Positions 25,096-33,191 of a DNA stretch of 64,000 nucleotides are shown piece by piece. The DNA comes from a virus. The stretch spans positions 1 to 64,000 of the IMG/VR virus record IMGVR_UViG_3300034105_004543. One strand, given 5' to 3'. The notes below the pieces were generated by a model. It saw only the letters and a list, made by a program, of their open reading frames with translations, had not been told where the DNA came from and did not search any database. Position numbers and translations under genes: made by a program. Numbering within the stretch: the first letter of the stretch is position 1; each line of letters starts with the position of its first letter.

Positions 25096-26433
25096 ATGAT
25101 AGAAAAATTAAGATTATTTAAACAACTTGAATCGTTAACTGGTAACGGTTCACAAAAATCCAAACAAGATTTAATAAAATTAAATATAGATGACGAATTG
25201 AAGTACATATTGGATATTTGTTTCAATCCATTTGTGACGACAAAGCTTCATAAACTTCCGTCTAGCGAGATTTTATTAGAAAATAATCATAATCTACGGG
25301 AAGACTTTAGATCCTTATTAGAGGAGCTTAAAATTGCTCCTGCGGCTAATGATAATCTTAGAGGTAGAGCTTGTGATTTAATATCTTCTAGAATTAGTGA
25401 TGATGCTGAAGAGGATATCGAATTAAGAATAATTCTTTACAAGATTATAACAAAGAGAATGAATATAGGTATAGGTGCTAAGGTTATAAATAAAGCACTT
25501 GGCTATGAACTTATACCTGATCCCTCTATGATGTTAGCTACTGATGATCACGAAGTTATAGAGAATTGGAAAAAAATATACTGTGAAGAAAAATATGACG
25601 GTGTCAGAGTTATTGCTATATGCAAATCTGGTGAGATAACATACTTTACTAGAGCTTTTAATGAACTCGATGCAACTTGCCTTTCGAGAATAACATTTTC
25701 TCTCAAAACTGCAATGATCAATAGTGGTCAAGGAATACTTGGCGATTGGTTCTTCGACGGTGAATTAACAGATCTTAATAGAAAATCGGTTAGCGGAAAG
25801 GTTAATCAGATACTAAGAGGAACTGCTTCTAAAAATATAGACGATGATATGTTATTTAATGTCTTTGATTTTGAAGAGGTTATGACATTGAACCATGGAT
25901 CTGGAGTTCTTGATTATCTTACCAGAAGAGCAACATTAGAGAAAGTAACATCATTTCTTCCTGATAGCAGTCCAGTTGTTCTCGGTAGAATGTGGGAAGT
26001 TGATAATTCAGCGGAAGTGGCTGAGATCTATAAACAAATAGTTGCTGATGGCGGAGAGGGTGTTATATGTAAGAGTAATTCAATCTATGAGTGTAAAAGA
26101 TCGAAAACTTGGATAAAACTTAAGGAGGTTAATGATTGTGATCTTCTAGTTACTGGCTGGTATCCAGGAGAAGGTAAAAGAGAGGGATACATCGGTGGCT
26201 TTATATGCACCGATGCATCGGGTACACTTAATGTAAAAGTTGGGTCTGGATTTACTGACAATGATCTTAAATCGTTAAGTGAAACACCGGATCAGCATAT
26301 AGGTAAAATAATAGCGGTTCAGTATAATGTTACAATAGAGGATAAGCATGGCAATCGTTCCTTATTTTTGCCTAGATTTATAGAAGTAAGAAATGACAAA
26401 GATACTGCAGATGATTTAAGTAATAAATTTTAA
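25096..26433 (+). CDS. 30: ATP-dependent DNA ligase (gp30-like)
   Basis: 445 residues. Adenylation motif I is EEKYDGVRV (about 165-173) with the lysine that carries AMP. DWFFDGEL fits motif III, GGEGVICKS (about 318-326) motif IV, and KTWIKLKEV motif V. An OB-fold follows to about residue 435. The N-terminal ~150 residues (helical, ...NIGIGAKVINKAL) resemble the DNA-binding part of T4 gp30 (487 aa). It seals nicks in replication and repair. It heads the replication gene group from a host-type promoter. Confidence 0.94.
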   Translation: MIEKLRLFKQLESLTGNGSQKSKQDLIKLNIDDELKYILDICFNPFVTTKLHKLPSSEILLENNHNLREDFRSLLEELKIAPAANDNLRGRACDLISSRISDDAEEDIELRIILYKIITKRMNIGIGAKVINKALGYELIPDPSMMLATDDHEVIENWKKIYCEEKYDGVRVIAICKSGEITYFTRAFNELDATCLSRITFSLKTAMINSGQGILGDWFFDGELTDLNRKSVSGKVNQILRGTASKNIDDDMLFNVFDFEEVMTLNHGSGVLDYLTRRATLEKVTSFLPDSSPVVLGRMWEVDNSAEVAEIYKQIVADGGEGVICKSNSIYECKRSKTWIKLKEVNDCDLLVTGWYPGEGKREGYIGGFICTDASGTLNVKVGSGFTDNDLKSLSETPDQHIGKIIAVQYNVTIEDKHGNRSLFLPRFIEVRNDKDTADDLSNKF

Positions 26434-26442
26434 TTGATATAC

Positions 26443-27387
26443 ATGATACAAGAATTATTAACAGAAAAGCTCCGTCCCAAGAAACTGGAGCATATGATAT
26501 TGCCTTCAAGGATTTCTAAAGTTTTTGAAAACGGACTGGGTCAAAACATTTTACTTAGTGGCTCACCAGGATGTGGTAAAACTACTCTAGCAAAAATATT
26601 GGCAACACCATTTCCCCATTTATTTATAAATGTTTCCGATGAAAGTTCAGTTGAGACTATTAGAACCAAAATAACTGACTTCTGTTCGACCATATCAGTT
26701 ATGGATGGTAAGTCATCAAAAAAAGTGGTTGTGCTCGATGAGTTTGATGGAGCTTCTGATCAATTTTATAAAGCTCTCAGAGGAACAGTCGAAAAATATG
26801 CTTCCAATACGAGATTCATAGCAACATGCAATTATATTAATAAGGTACCTGATGCTATTCAAAGTAGATTTGAAGTTATTGATTTTAATCCGATAAGTAC
26901 CGATGAGGACGAAAGCCTTAAAGCCGAATGGTCTAATCGTGTAAATCTCATACTCGGAAAAATAGGAGTAACAATAGAGGATGAGGCTTTAATTGAATTT
27001 CAGAAGAGTTATTATCCTGATTTCAGAGCAGCATTGAATAAGATACAAGCTTGGATGATAGAGGGTGTTAAAAATATAGATTCGGCAAGGGTTAAAGAAT
27101 TTGGGTGGTCCTACGAGCATTTATATAACCTTCTGGTTACATCAAAGGATCCGGTTAAGAATTATCAGACTATAGTTGGCGAATATCAGGGTAAAACGGA
27201 CGATGTTATGTCTGCTTTAGGTGAGGAATTCATAAATTGGATAATCAATAATAAACCTGAACTTTCCAAGATTATACCTGCTGTGATTGTTCTTGTTGCG
27301 GATCACCAGGCACAGAGAACACAGGTGATAGATCCAATGGTTTCGCTGTTATCCTTATTTTTCCAAATAGAAAAACTCATCGAGTAA
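26443..27387 (+). CDS. 44: Sliding-clamp loader ATPase subunit (gp44-like)
   Basis: 314 residues from ATG 26443; a TTG 9 bases upstream, abutting the ligase stop, is a less likely start. AAA+ features: LLSGSPGCGKTTLAKI (Walker A, about 38-50), VVVLDEFDGAS (Walker B), FIATCNYINKVPDAIQSRFE (sensor 1 and arginine-finger SRF), with a helical lid and collar. T4 gp44 shows the same order (PSPGTGKTT, VIVIDEFD, PLQSRC). It opens and loads the clamp for polymerase and, in T4, for late transcription. Its probable partner gp62-like gene lies at 29970. Confidence 0.92.
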   Translation: MIQELLTEKLRPKKLEHMILPSRISKVFENGLGQNILLSGSPGCGKTTLAKILATPFPHLFINVSDESSVETIRTKITDFCSTISVMDGKSSKKVVVLDEFDGASDQFYKALRGTVEKYASNTRFIATCNYINKVPDAIQSRFEVIDFNPISTDEDESLKAEWSNRVNLILGKIGVTIEDEALIEFQKSYYPDFRAALNKIQAWMIEGVKNIDSARVKEFGWSYEHLYNLLVTSKDPVKNYQTIVGEYQGKTDDVMSALGEEFINWIINNKPELSKIIPAVIVLVADHQAQRTQVIDPMVSLLSLFFQIEKLIE

Positions 27388-27908
27388 TGGATATCAAGAG
27401 AATAATATTTGTTGGTAAGGCTGCGTCAGGGAAGGACCACGCAAGACAGCAGATGGAAAATTATGGATTTAGATATTGTGTATCCCACACAACAAGACCT
27501 CCGAGGGAGGGTGAGATTAGCGGTGTTGATTATCATTTTATAAGTTTAGATGCAGCCATTCATCATTTTATGCTAAAGAATCTTTTCTGTGAATTTGTTG
27601 AGTTTAATGGTTGGGTTTATGGTACCTCCATAGAGGAATTTGAAAAATCTGATTTATTTATAATGACACCTAGTGGTATAAGTAAACTGAAACCTGAGGA
27701 TCGGAAAGAATCATTTATAGTTTATGTTGATATTCGTGAGGATATCAGAAGAGAGAGGCTACTGAAGCGCAATGATGTGGATAATGTTGATAGAAGATTA
27801 AGTGCAGACGAAAAGGATTTTGAAAACTTTACTGATTTCGACCATAGAATAGCCGATCCTAATTTTGTTATCGATGGAACATTAAAGTGGATAAAATTAT
27901 TGGACTAA
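27387..27908 (+). CDS. Guanylate-kinase-family nucleotide kinase
   Basis: 173 residues. The P-loop is GKAASGKD (about 8-15). The guanylate kinase signature SHTTRPPREGEISGVDYHF (about 31-49) binds the nucleoside monophosphate, and the lid follows in RRERLLKRND. This family phosphorylates (d)GMP to (d)GDP, supporting dNTP supply. Its start overlaps the clamp-loader stop (TAATG). It ends by overlapping the 3' end of the convergent GIY-YIG gene by 4 bases. Confidence 0.88.
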   Translation: MDIKRIIFVGKAASGKDHARQQMENYGFRYCVSHTTRPPREGEISGVDYHFISLDAAIHHFMLKNLFCEFVEFNGWVYGTSIEEFEKSDLFIMTPSGISKLKPEDRKESFIVYVDIREDIRRERLLKRNDVDNVDRRLSADEKDFENFTDFDHRIADPNFVIDGTLKWIKLLD

Positions 27909-28747
27909 TTATAATATTCCCATTTATATCCACCTATTCTTTTGACTGTACCTTTACAGCATCTGCATATATTGGATGCTGTAAATCCTAATTCGCTGCT
28001 TATGCTTTGCATTGAATCCCATATTTTTATGGTATTACCTTCCTGATCTTTTTGTATAATCTTTTTAGAACTTGGATGTTTCCCACCCTTTATACCAAAC
28101 ATTGGATGCTCTTTGCCAATTTTAGCAGATTTCCTCATTTTTTCTTTTGTTTCTTCCGAGTGCTTTGGCATTATATTGGGCTTTTTTAAATGCCCTTGTA
28201 GTTTATCTGATTTATTTTTATATTCCCATATGAACCCGCCTGATGTTTTTCTCTTATTGTTTAATACCGCTGATATGTTTTGTTTAATTATTCCGGTTTT
28301 TTCAGATGCTTCTTTTATTGAATCGAATTCTGCTAATATATTTTTATTTATGTCAAATTGTATAATTGTTTTTGAAAGGATTTTTCTCCATTCTGGTGTT
28401 ATACAAGTAGTACCCTCTCCTCCATTAGTAAGATTACATAGCGGTCCCAATCCTAAGTCAAATCTTCCGATTAATTTTATGTATTTTATTTCATTGACGA
28501 ATGCATTAGCTTCTGTTAAATTTTCTTCTAATTTAATTGCTATTGGTAAACATCCATCGTTTATTAACATTTTCCTAATTTTTCTTTTTTTATATGTGTT
28601 ATTTTTTGACCCATTTATTCCGGTATAAATTCTATTACCACTTCCCTTCCCTACATAGAAGGGTTCATGATCGAATTCTATCTCCCCATATTTATATTTT
28701 CCTGGTTTTCTAGAGTCAAGATAAATGTATACATAATAATTTTCCAT
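27905..28747 (-). CDS. GIY-YIG homing endonuclease with NUMOD domains
   Basis: 280 residues on the opposite strand to all neighbours. The N-terminal GIY-YIG-type domain starts YYVYIYLD, has FYVGKGSGNRIY, and a conserved NLTNGGEGT ending. It is followed by NUMOD1-like DNA-binding units (IKEASEKTGIIKQNISAVLN..., SGGFIWEY; a second near the C-terminus, ISSELGFTASNICRCCKG, GGYKWEYY) and a NUMOD3-like stretch (HSEETKEKMRKSAKIGKEHP, MFG). It is a free-standing mobile gene inserted between the kinase and 5'-nuclease genes. The kinase gene appears intact. Expression needs its own promoter from the right. Confidence 0.9.
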   Translation of the reverse strand: MENYYVYIYLDSRKPGKYKYGEIEFDHEPFYVGKGSGNRIYTGINGSKNNTYKKRKIRKMLINDGCLPIAIKLEENLTEANAFVNEIKYIKLIGRFDLGLGPLCNLTNGGEGTTCITPEWRKILSKTIIQFDINKNILAEFDSIKEASEKTGIIKQNISAVLNNKRKTSGGFIWEYKNKSDKLQGHLKKPNIMPKHSEETKEKMRKSAKIGKEHPMFGIKGGKHPSSKKIIQKDQEGNTIKIWDSMQSISSELGFTASNICRCCKGTVKRIGGYKWEYYN

Positions 28748-28812
28748 TAGCGAAATATTTTATAATATATATCGTATAATAATGAAAGACATAATTCTTA
28801 AATAATTTAAAA

Positions 28813-29970
28813 ATGATAAATATATGCGTGGATGGGAATCATCATTTTCATAAAACTTTCGGTGTGTTTGCTGGGTATGGTAACATGGATCCCGGGAAGG
28901 TATTAAAAGAAAAATCTGAACAAGCAGCTTTTATAAGAAAGGTTGCTACCGATTTATGCTCTTCCCTTAAAATGCTTCCCCAAGGTGGTAGAATAGTATT
29001 TACTGCAGATAGTAGAAGCTGGAGAAAAGACGTGGAAATAGAAAATGGCGGATATAAATCGGGTAGGGTAAGAGATGAAGTTGTTGATTGGACAATATTT
29101 TTTGAGCTAATGACATCATTTGGTGAGCAGCTTGAAAAGATGGGATTTATATTTTCAAGAGTTGAAGGTGCTGAAGGTGATGATCTTTTGATGTTTTGGT
29201 CTGACTATTTTAATCTTAATGGCGAGAATTGTCTTATCATAAGCGGTGATTATGATATGCATCAATTAGCAAGAAAAAATGATAAAGCATGGACTGGTGT
29301 ATGGAATACAAATTCTAAAAAGAATATGCTTTCTGTTCATCAAAAATGGGAGGAATTATGGCTTAATAAGAACGAGTCCGTTGGCATGAGTATATTTAAC
29401 ATGTCATCCGCAATATCTCCTGAGAAAGATAAGTTTAAGGAATTTTTAAAAAAAGTGAAGATTGAGGAAATCGATAGTTATGCTTTCATATTTCATAAAG
29501 TTTTGATTGGCGACGATGGTGATTCTGTTCCAAGTGTTTGGGATTATATGGTTAAAAATAAGGACGGCGAGGATAAGATGGTTAGATTCACAGATAGCAA
29601 GGCTAAAAAAGTTTATGCTGCTTTAACCGAAACGGAATGGATTAATGTCCCCTTTGATTTGCTAATTAAGAATGTGGAATTCCTTAACTGGATAAGTGGA
29701 TTAATACTAAGAACAACCAAAGACGTTGATACAAAGGATAATAGAAAAAAGGTTGCTCTTAATTTTGAGAGAAATCTTATTCTTATGTGGTTAAACTATA
29801 AAGTTATGCCTCCGTTTGTTATAAAAGGTGCTTCCCAAGAAATATCTAGAGGAATGGAAATGCAAAAGAAAAATGTTACACTCGATAGAATAAAAATATT
29901 AGAGGGTAGTGAATGGGTAACAACTGGATATCAACCAAAGGGATTCGATCCCTTTTCATACTTGCAATAA
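28813..29970 (+). CDS. rnh: RNase H / 5'-3' exonuclease (rnh-like)
   Basis: 385 residues. FEN-type nuclease features: ICVDGNHHFHKTF at the N-terminus (first Asp ligand), FTADSRSWRKDV, the YKSGR segment, VEGAEGDDLLMFWSDY and LIISGDYDMHQLA (acidic metal site), then a helix-hairpin region IGDDGDSVPSVWDY. T4 RNase H (305 aa) removes RNA primers and flaps on the lagging strand. Here the protein is ~80 residues longer at the C-terminus. It stands between the homing endonuclease and a gp62-like gene whose start overlaps its stop. Confidence 0.88.
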   Translation: MINICVDGNHHFHKTFGVFAGYGNMDPGKVLKEKSEQAAFIRKVATDLCSSLKMLPQGGRIVFTADSRSWRKDVEIENGGYKSGRVRDEVVDWTIFFELMTSFGEQLEKMGFIFSRVEGAEGDDLLMFWSDYFNLNGENCLIISGDYDMHQLARKNDKAWTGVWNTNSKKNMLSVHQKWEELWLNKNESVGMSIFNMSSAISPEKDKFKEFLKKVKIEEIDSYAFIFHKVLIGDDGDSVPSVWDYMVKNKDGEDKMVRFTDSKAKKVYAALTETEWINVPFDLLIKNVEFLNWISGLILRTTKDVDTKDNRKKVALNFERNLILMWLNYKVMPPFVIKGASQEISRGMEMQKKNVTLDRIKILEGSEWVTTGYQPKGFDPFSYLQ

Positions 29971-30392
29971 TGGAGCTTTTTGACATAGTAAAAAATATAT
30001 TTTCAAAGAACCAGAGAAGCTGGGATTCTGTTGGTAAAAACGATAAGGTTCGTAACTTTTTCATGATTAATAGAATCATGGCTATACAATTTCCAGTTCA
30101 GGCAAATCAATTTAATAAAATGAGAGTAACACCTCATTTTGTTGTTGATTGGTGGAGAAATACTTTATCCAATAGATTTTCCAAACCACCTTCATGGATA
30201 TACACTAAAACAATAAAGAAGGAATCCGTTGGAAAAAAAACAAAATCATCCGATTATAGCGAAGTTGAAAACTTCATCTGTGATAGATATAAGATATCAG
30301 TGAGAGATCTTTCACAGATTAAGAAATTTTATCCTGATAAATATAATGATTGGATGATTGATGTTTCAGATCAGTTAGGTTTAAAAAAATAG
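29970..30392 (+). CDS. 62: Probable clamp-loader small subunit (gp62-like)
   Basis: The start is ATG at 29970, overlapping the rnh stop in TAATG; the frame is open further upstream, but those starts lie inside rnh. 140 residues. The pattern FFMINRIMAIQFPVQANQFN, then a helix with VDWWRNTLSNRFSKPPSWI, then IKKFYPDKYNDWM resembles the gp62 family of T4-like phages (NR.LS...+...AN.MN...RF.KW.K). gp62 holds the gp44 tetramer together. Identification is by pattern only, supported by gp44 nearby. Confidence 0.6.
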   Translation: MELFDIVKNIFSKNQRSWDSVGKNDKVRNFFMINRIMAIQFPVQANQFNKMRVTPHFVVDWWRNTLSNRFSKPPSWIYTKTIKKESVGKKTKSSDYSEVENFICDRYKISVRDLSQIKKFYPDKYNDWMIDVSDQLGLKK

Positions 30393-30403
30393 ATATATAA
30401 GGG

Positions 30404-30940
30404 ATGAAAAATGAAACTGATAAAGTCATTGATAAGGTTCTTTCCGGGATGGATTGGGATGTTATATTTGAGGTTAATAACTGTTTTAAACACGGAATTG
30501 GCGACGGAGTATCAGTTATTCCTGGTGTTAAAAGAAAATCTTTTGCTGATGGTGTAACTAAAAATGATTTAAGGAATGAACTAAAAAGTCTTCTTAAATA
30601 TGTAATAGTAAACAATATCGCTGAATTAGTATACGGGTATTGGATGATATTTTGGAATAATCCAATCTGGACTGAAGAATATCTGGATGAGATTAGAGAT
30701 GAAATGAGTGCAGATGGTGAGGACTTAATGGGTGATATCATTTTAGATCCGACACTGGAAGTGATATATTCGCCTCAGAGAATGTATATTATTGCTAATA
30801 ATATAAAAGCACAAACAGAGGTCGAAAATACAGATTCGCATGCTCTTGATAAGATGCTAAATAAGGCTCTTGATGATGAAAAATTTGAGCTTGCCGCTAA
30901 GATAAGAGACGTTATCAATCTACAAAAAGATCAGAAGTAA
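30404..30940 (+). CDS. Unknown protein with C-terminal UVR-type motif
   Basis: 178 residues. The first ~145 are mixed, with a hydrophobic-aromatic patch (AELVYGYWMIFWNNPIWTEE) but no clear membrane helix. Residues ~146-175 (LDKMLNKALDDEKFELAAKI, RDVI) match the UvrB/UvrC interaction motif, an antiparallel helical hairpin. The motif is found in repair proteins and in proteins that bind them. It lies among repair and replication genes. Function unknown. Confidence 0.55.
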   Translation: MKNETDKVIDKVLSGMDWDVIFEVNNCFKHGIGDGVSVIPGVKRKSFADGVTKNDLRNELKSLLKYVIVNNIAELVYGYWMIFWNNPIWTEEYLDEIRDEMSADGEDLMGDIILDPTLEVIYSPQRMYIIANNIKAQTEVENTDSHALDKMLNKALDDEKFELAAKIRDVINLQKDQK

Positions 30941-30955
30941 AATAATAATTTTTGA

Positions 30956-31435
30956 ATGAAACATATTAAGCGTATAAACGAATATCTTGATGGAGGGGTA
31001 TTTGGAGATACCTACGGTTTAGGTAGTGGAAATGGTGTTATGAAGGTTAGCTATAAACCATTTAGTGATCTCTCTGTATCTGTTGGTCCGGACCCCAATA
31101 TTGACAGAACCGTTAAGGGATCGGAATTCCAGATAGGTGATGTAGTTGAATCCCAACCAATAGATTCAAAGAAAAAGGTAATTGGAGTTATAGTTAGATG
31201 TTTCAGAAACCCCGATAATCAGCAATACAGATATTTTATACAATCCTTCATCGGAGAAAAGAAAAATAAAAAAGTTATAGAAATAAAATCTGATTGTATA
31301 AAATTTGCAGAAGGTGGGGATCACGGAAATATGGAAACTATATCCAAAAGTAAAGCAAGTGAACTCCCTGGATCTGTATATAACTCCAAAACTGTTTATA
31401 GCTCCAGTGAATTGGGACAGGAAAACAACGTTTAA
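30956..31435 (+). CDS. Unknown protein with INE start and KOW-like barrel
   Basis: 159 residues. The N-terminus MKHIKRINEYLDG resembles the short capsid-targeting-like starts seen elsewhere in this window. Residues ~55-110 (FQIGDVVESQPIDSKKKVIG, VRCF..., YRYFIQSFIGE) look like a small KOW/Tudor-type beta-barrel, similar in design to one at about 590 of the protein at 18036. The C-terminus is Ser/Lys-rich and probably disordered. The family is unknown; a packaged internal protein is one possibility. Confidence 0.5.
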   Translation: MKHIKRINEYLDGGVFGDTYGLGSGNGVMKVSYKPFSDLSVSVGPDPNIDRTVKGSEFQIGDVVESQPIDSKKKVIGVIVRCFRNPDNQQYRYFIQSFIGEKKNKKVIEIKSDCIKFAEGGDHGNMETISKSKASELPGSVYNSKTVYSSSELGQENNV

Positions 31436-31481
31436 GAGAAACCAATTCCATTATCTATAGTACAAATAAGAAACCCTATAG

Positions 31482-32387
31482 ATGATATTCGGACACAATC
31501 AAACAAATATATCATATCTTGGTATTCCTAAGAATCCAATAGCAATAGATAGGAGAATATGCTCATATGAGGATATTCTCGATCTTATTTTAGCACTATG
31601 CATAGTAAATTCTAATATATCATCTCGAACTGTTTGTTTAAATCTCGGTGAGCTTGATATCACCAATGAGTTTTTAAACACTGATTATATAGAAGAAGAA
31701 AACCCCTCCGTATCAGGTAGAATAAATGAGATAAATTCTATTATTAATAAAAATTCGATGAGAGTTGTAATTTTTATGGGTAAGGATTATTTTTTGGGAA
31801 GCCAGCTTGGTGAGATCAGAATAAAAACAATCAAGTTACTGGATAAACTTTCCGGAGTTTTAGAGGTTATAGGCATGAATGGTCCTTCCCTGATTATAAG
31901 AATAGGATCAGCTTATGGTAATAGGAAGAAAACAATGAAAGAATTCTGTTCCATGGTAAATAATCTCAAAAAACCGACAATACAAAGATTAACAGTTATG
32001 AATGACGAGAAACCAAGTCTTTTCTCTATAACTGATTTATTATCTGGTGTATATTACGAAACTGGTATTCCGTTATGTTTTAGAATTTTACCGCATCAAT
32101 TTAATGACGGTGGATTATCAATAAGGGAAGCAATGTTTCTTGCAGCTTCGACCTGGAAGGTAAACACAAAACCTTTCTTTTTTCATTCAGAAGCATCTGA
32201 AATAGACATAAATGGTAAACCATTATCACCCAATTGTTCGGATTCACTTACTATGAGGATACCAACTTTCGGTCTTGATGTGGATATTATAATAGATTCT
32301 CCAAACAGGGAACTTTGTTATCTTGAATATCTTAAAACACATAAAGGTCTTCCGCCGACAGTTATTAATAAAATTTCAAAGAAATAA
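31482..32387 (+). CDS. UvdE/UvsE-like TIM-barrel protein
   Basis: 301 residues. The order of motifs fits UV damage endonuclease: VNSNISSRTVCLNL near the N-terminus, RLTVMNDEKPS (family usually ENDDK), TDLLSGVYYETGIPLCFRIL, HQFN, and EAMFLAASTWKVNTKPFFFH (family: ALSTW......HxS). These enzymes nick DNA 5' to UV lesions using a multi-metal site. The metal-binding Glu of the END motif is replaced by Met and the usual HH pair by PH, so activity may be altered. It is a better fit than other TIM-barrel families, but divergent. Confidence 0.5.
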   Translation: MIFGHNQTNISYLGIPKNPIAIDRRICSYEDILDLILALCIVNSNISSRTVCLNLGELDITNEFLNTDYIEEENPSVSGRINEINSIINKNSMRVVIFMGKDYFLGSQLGEIRIKTIKLLDKLSGVLEVIGMNGPSLIIRIGSAYGNRKKTMKEFCSMVNNLKKPTIQRLTVMNDEKPSLFSITDLLSGVYYETGIPLCFRILPHQFNDGGLSIREAMFLAASTWKVNTKPFFFHSEASEIDINGKPLSPNCSDSLTMRIPTFGLDVDIIIDSPNRELCYLEYLKTHKGLPPTVINKISKK

Positions 32388-32411
32388 TTTTTTATCCCCG
32401 CAATATTTGAT

Positions 32412-32419
32412 TATATTTG
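32412..32419 (+). promoter_or_regulatory. Bacteroidota-type -7 box TATATTTG
   Basis: TATATTTG fits TAnnTTTG, its end 17 bases before the exonuclease ATG. No TTG is evident at -33. Confidence 0.45.
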
Positions 32420-32435
32420 TAAGAAAATTATAATT

Positions 32436-33134
32436 ATGTTCAAATTAGAAACAATAGAAAAATTTCTTTATTTTGATGTAGAGACAGTTTGTTCGGAAAA
32501 AGATCTATCTACACTACGAATAAAAAATCCAAGACTTGCTGATCTTTGGAAAAGGAGAGCTATTTATTATCGTGGGGTAAATCCAGAAATGTCCCACTTA
32601 AGTGATGATGATGTTTATTTAGCTAAGGCATCACTTGAACCTGAATTCGCCAAAATAGTTTGTGTTTCTTTTGGATCATTTAGTGACGGCGAGAAAGTTT
32701 TTAAATCTTTTTATGGAGTCGATGAGCTTGATATACTTCAGAAAAGTAATAAAGTTTTCAATAATGCGATGGGAAAAAATTGGAAATTATGTGGACATAA
32801 TATAAAGGGATTCGATGTGCCATGTCTGGGTAAGAGGATGGTATATAATGGAATAAATCCGTCAGTTAATCTACAGGTCTGGGACAAGAAGCCATGGGAG
32901 ATACCATATATTGATACTTCGGACATTTTTGCTTTTGGTAGCTGGACACAGCAGAAGTATTTAAGCTTGGATCTTCTTTCTTGCTCACTCGGTGTCAAAT
33001 CACCCAAAGAAAATATGGATGGTTCTAAAGTTAATGAATACTTTTGGATTAATGAGGCATATGAAGAAATAAAGGAATACTGTGAGATTGATGTTAGAAC
33101 TGTGATGGACGTCTTGGAAAAAGTCTGCTTCTAG
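32436..33134 (+). CDS. DnaQ-like 3'-5' exonuclease
   Basis: 232 residues with the DEDD motifs: F13-D14-V-E16-T (Exo I), GHNIKGFDVPCLGKRM (Exo II, Asp in GFD), and YCEIDVRTVMDV (Exo III, Y-x3-D). The middle resembles the PolB-like exonuclease 2 family of stand-alone proofreading-type exonucleases (WEIPYIDTSDIFAFGSW...). It probably trims 3' ends in repair or recombination. Its own host-type promoter precedes it and a terminator follows. Confidence 0.82.
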   Translation: MFKLETIEKFLYFDVETVCSEKDLSTLRIKNPRLADLWKRRAIYYRGVNPEMSHLSDDDVYLAKASLEPEFAKIVCVSFGSFSDGEKVFKSFYGVDELDILQKSNKVFNNAMGKNWKLCGHNIKGFDVPCLGKRMVYNGINPSVNLQVWDKKPWEIPYIDTSDIFAFGSWTQQKYLSLDLLSCSLGVKSPKENMDGSKVNEYFWINEAYEEIKEYCEIDVRTVMDVLEKVCF

Positions 33135-33153
33135 AAATACCGACAAATACATT

Positions 33154-33190
33154 AAAGCTTTCCCTAGATATATAGAGGAAAGCTTTTTTT
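33154..33190 (+). terminator. Terminator with a promoter box in its loop
   Basis: AAAGCTTTCC (33154-33163) pairs with GGAAAGCTTT (33177-33186), followed by a T-run to 33190. The 13-base loop contains GATATATAG. Confidence 0.8.
33167..33175 (+). promoter_or_regulatory. Putative late promoter box, GATATATAG
   Basis: The box lies in the loop of the terminator and ends 17 bases before the GTG start at 33192. Upstream transcripts would stop here while a late transcript could begin. Confidence 0.5.
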
Positions 33191-33191
33191 T

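Noticed and set aside
29913-29969. Longer start for the gp62-like gene
   Set aside because: The upstream 19 codons lie inside rnh in another frame; the ATG at 29970 in the TAATG overlap is the typical coupled start.
30392-30400. GATATATAA before the gene at 30404
   Set aside because: The box ends 4 bases before the ATG, too close for transcription to include the start codon, so it is not counted as that gene's promoter.
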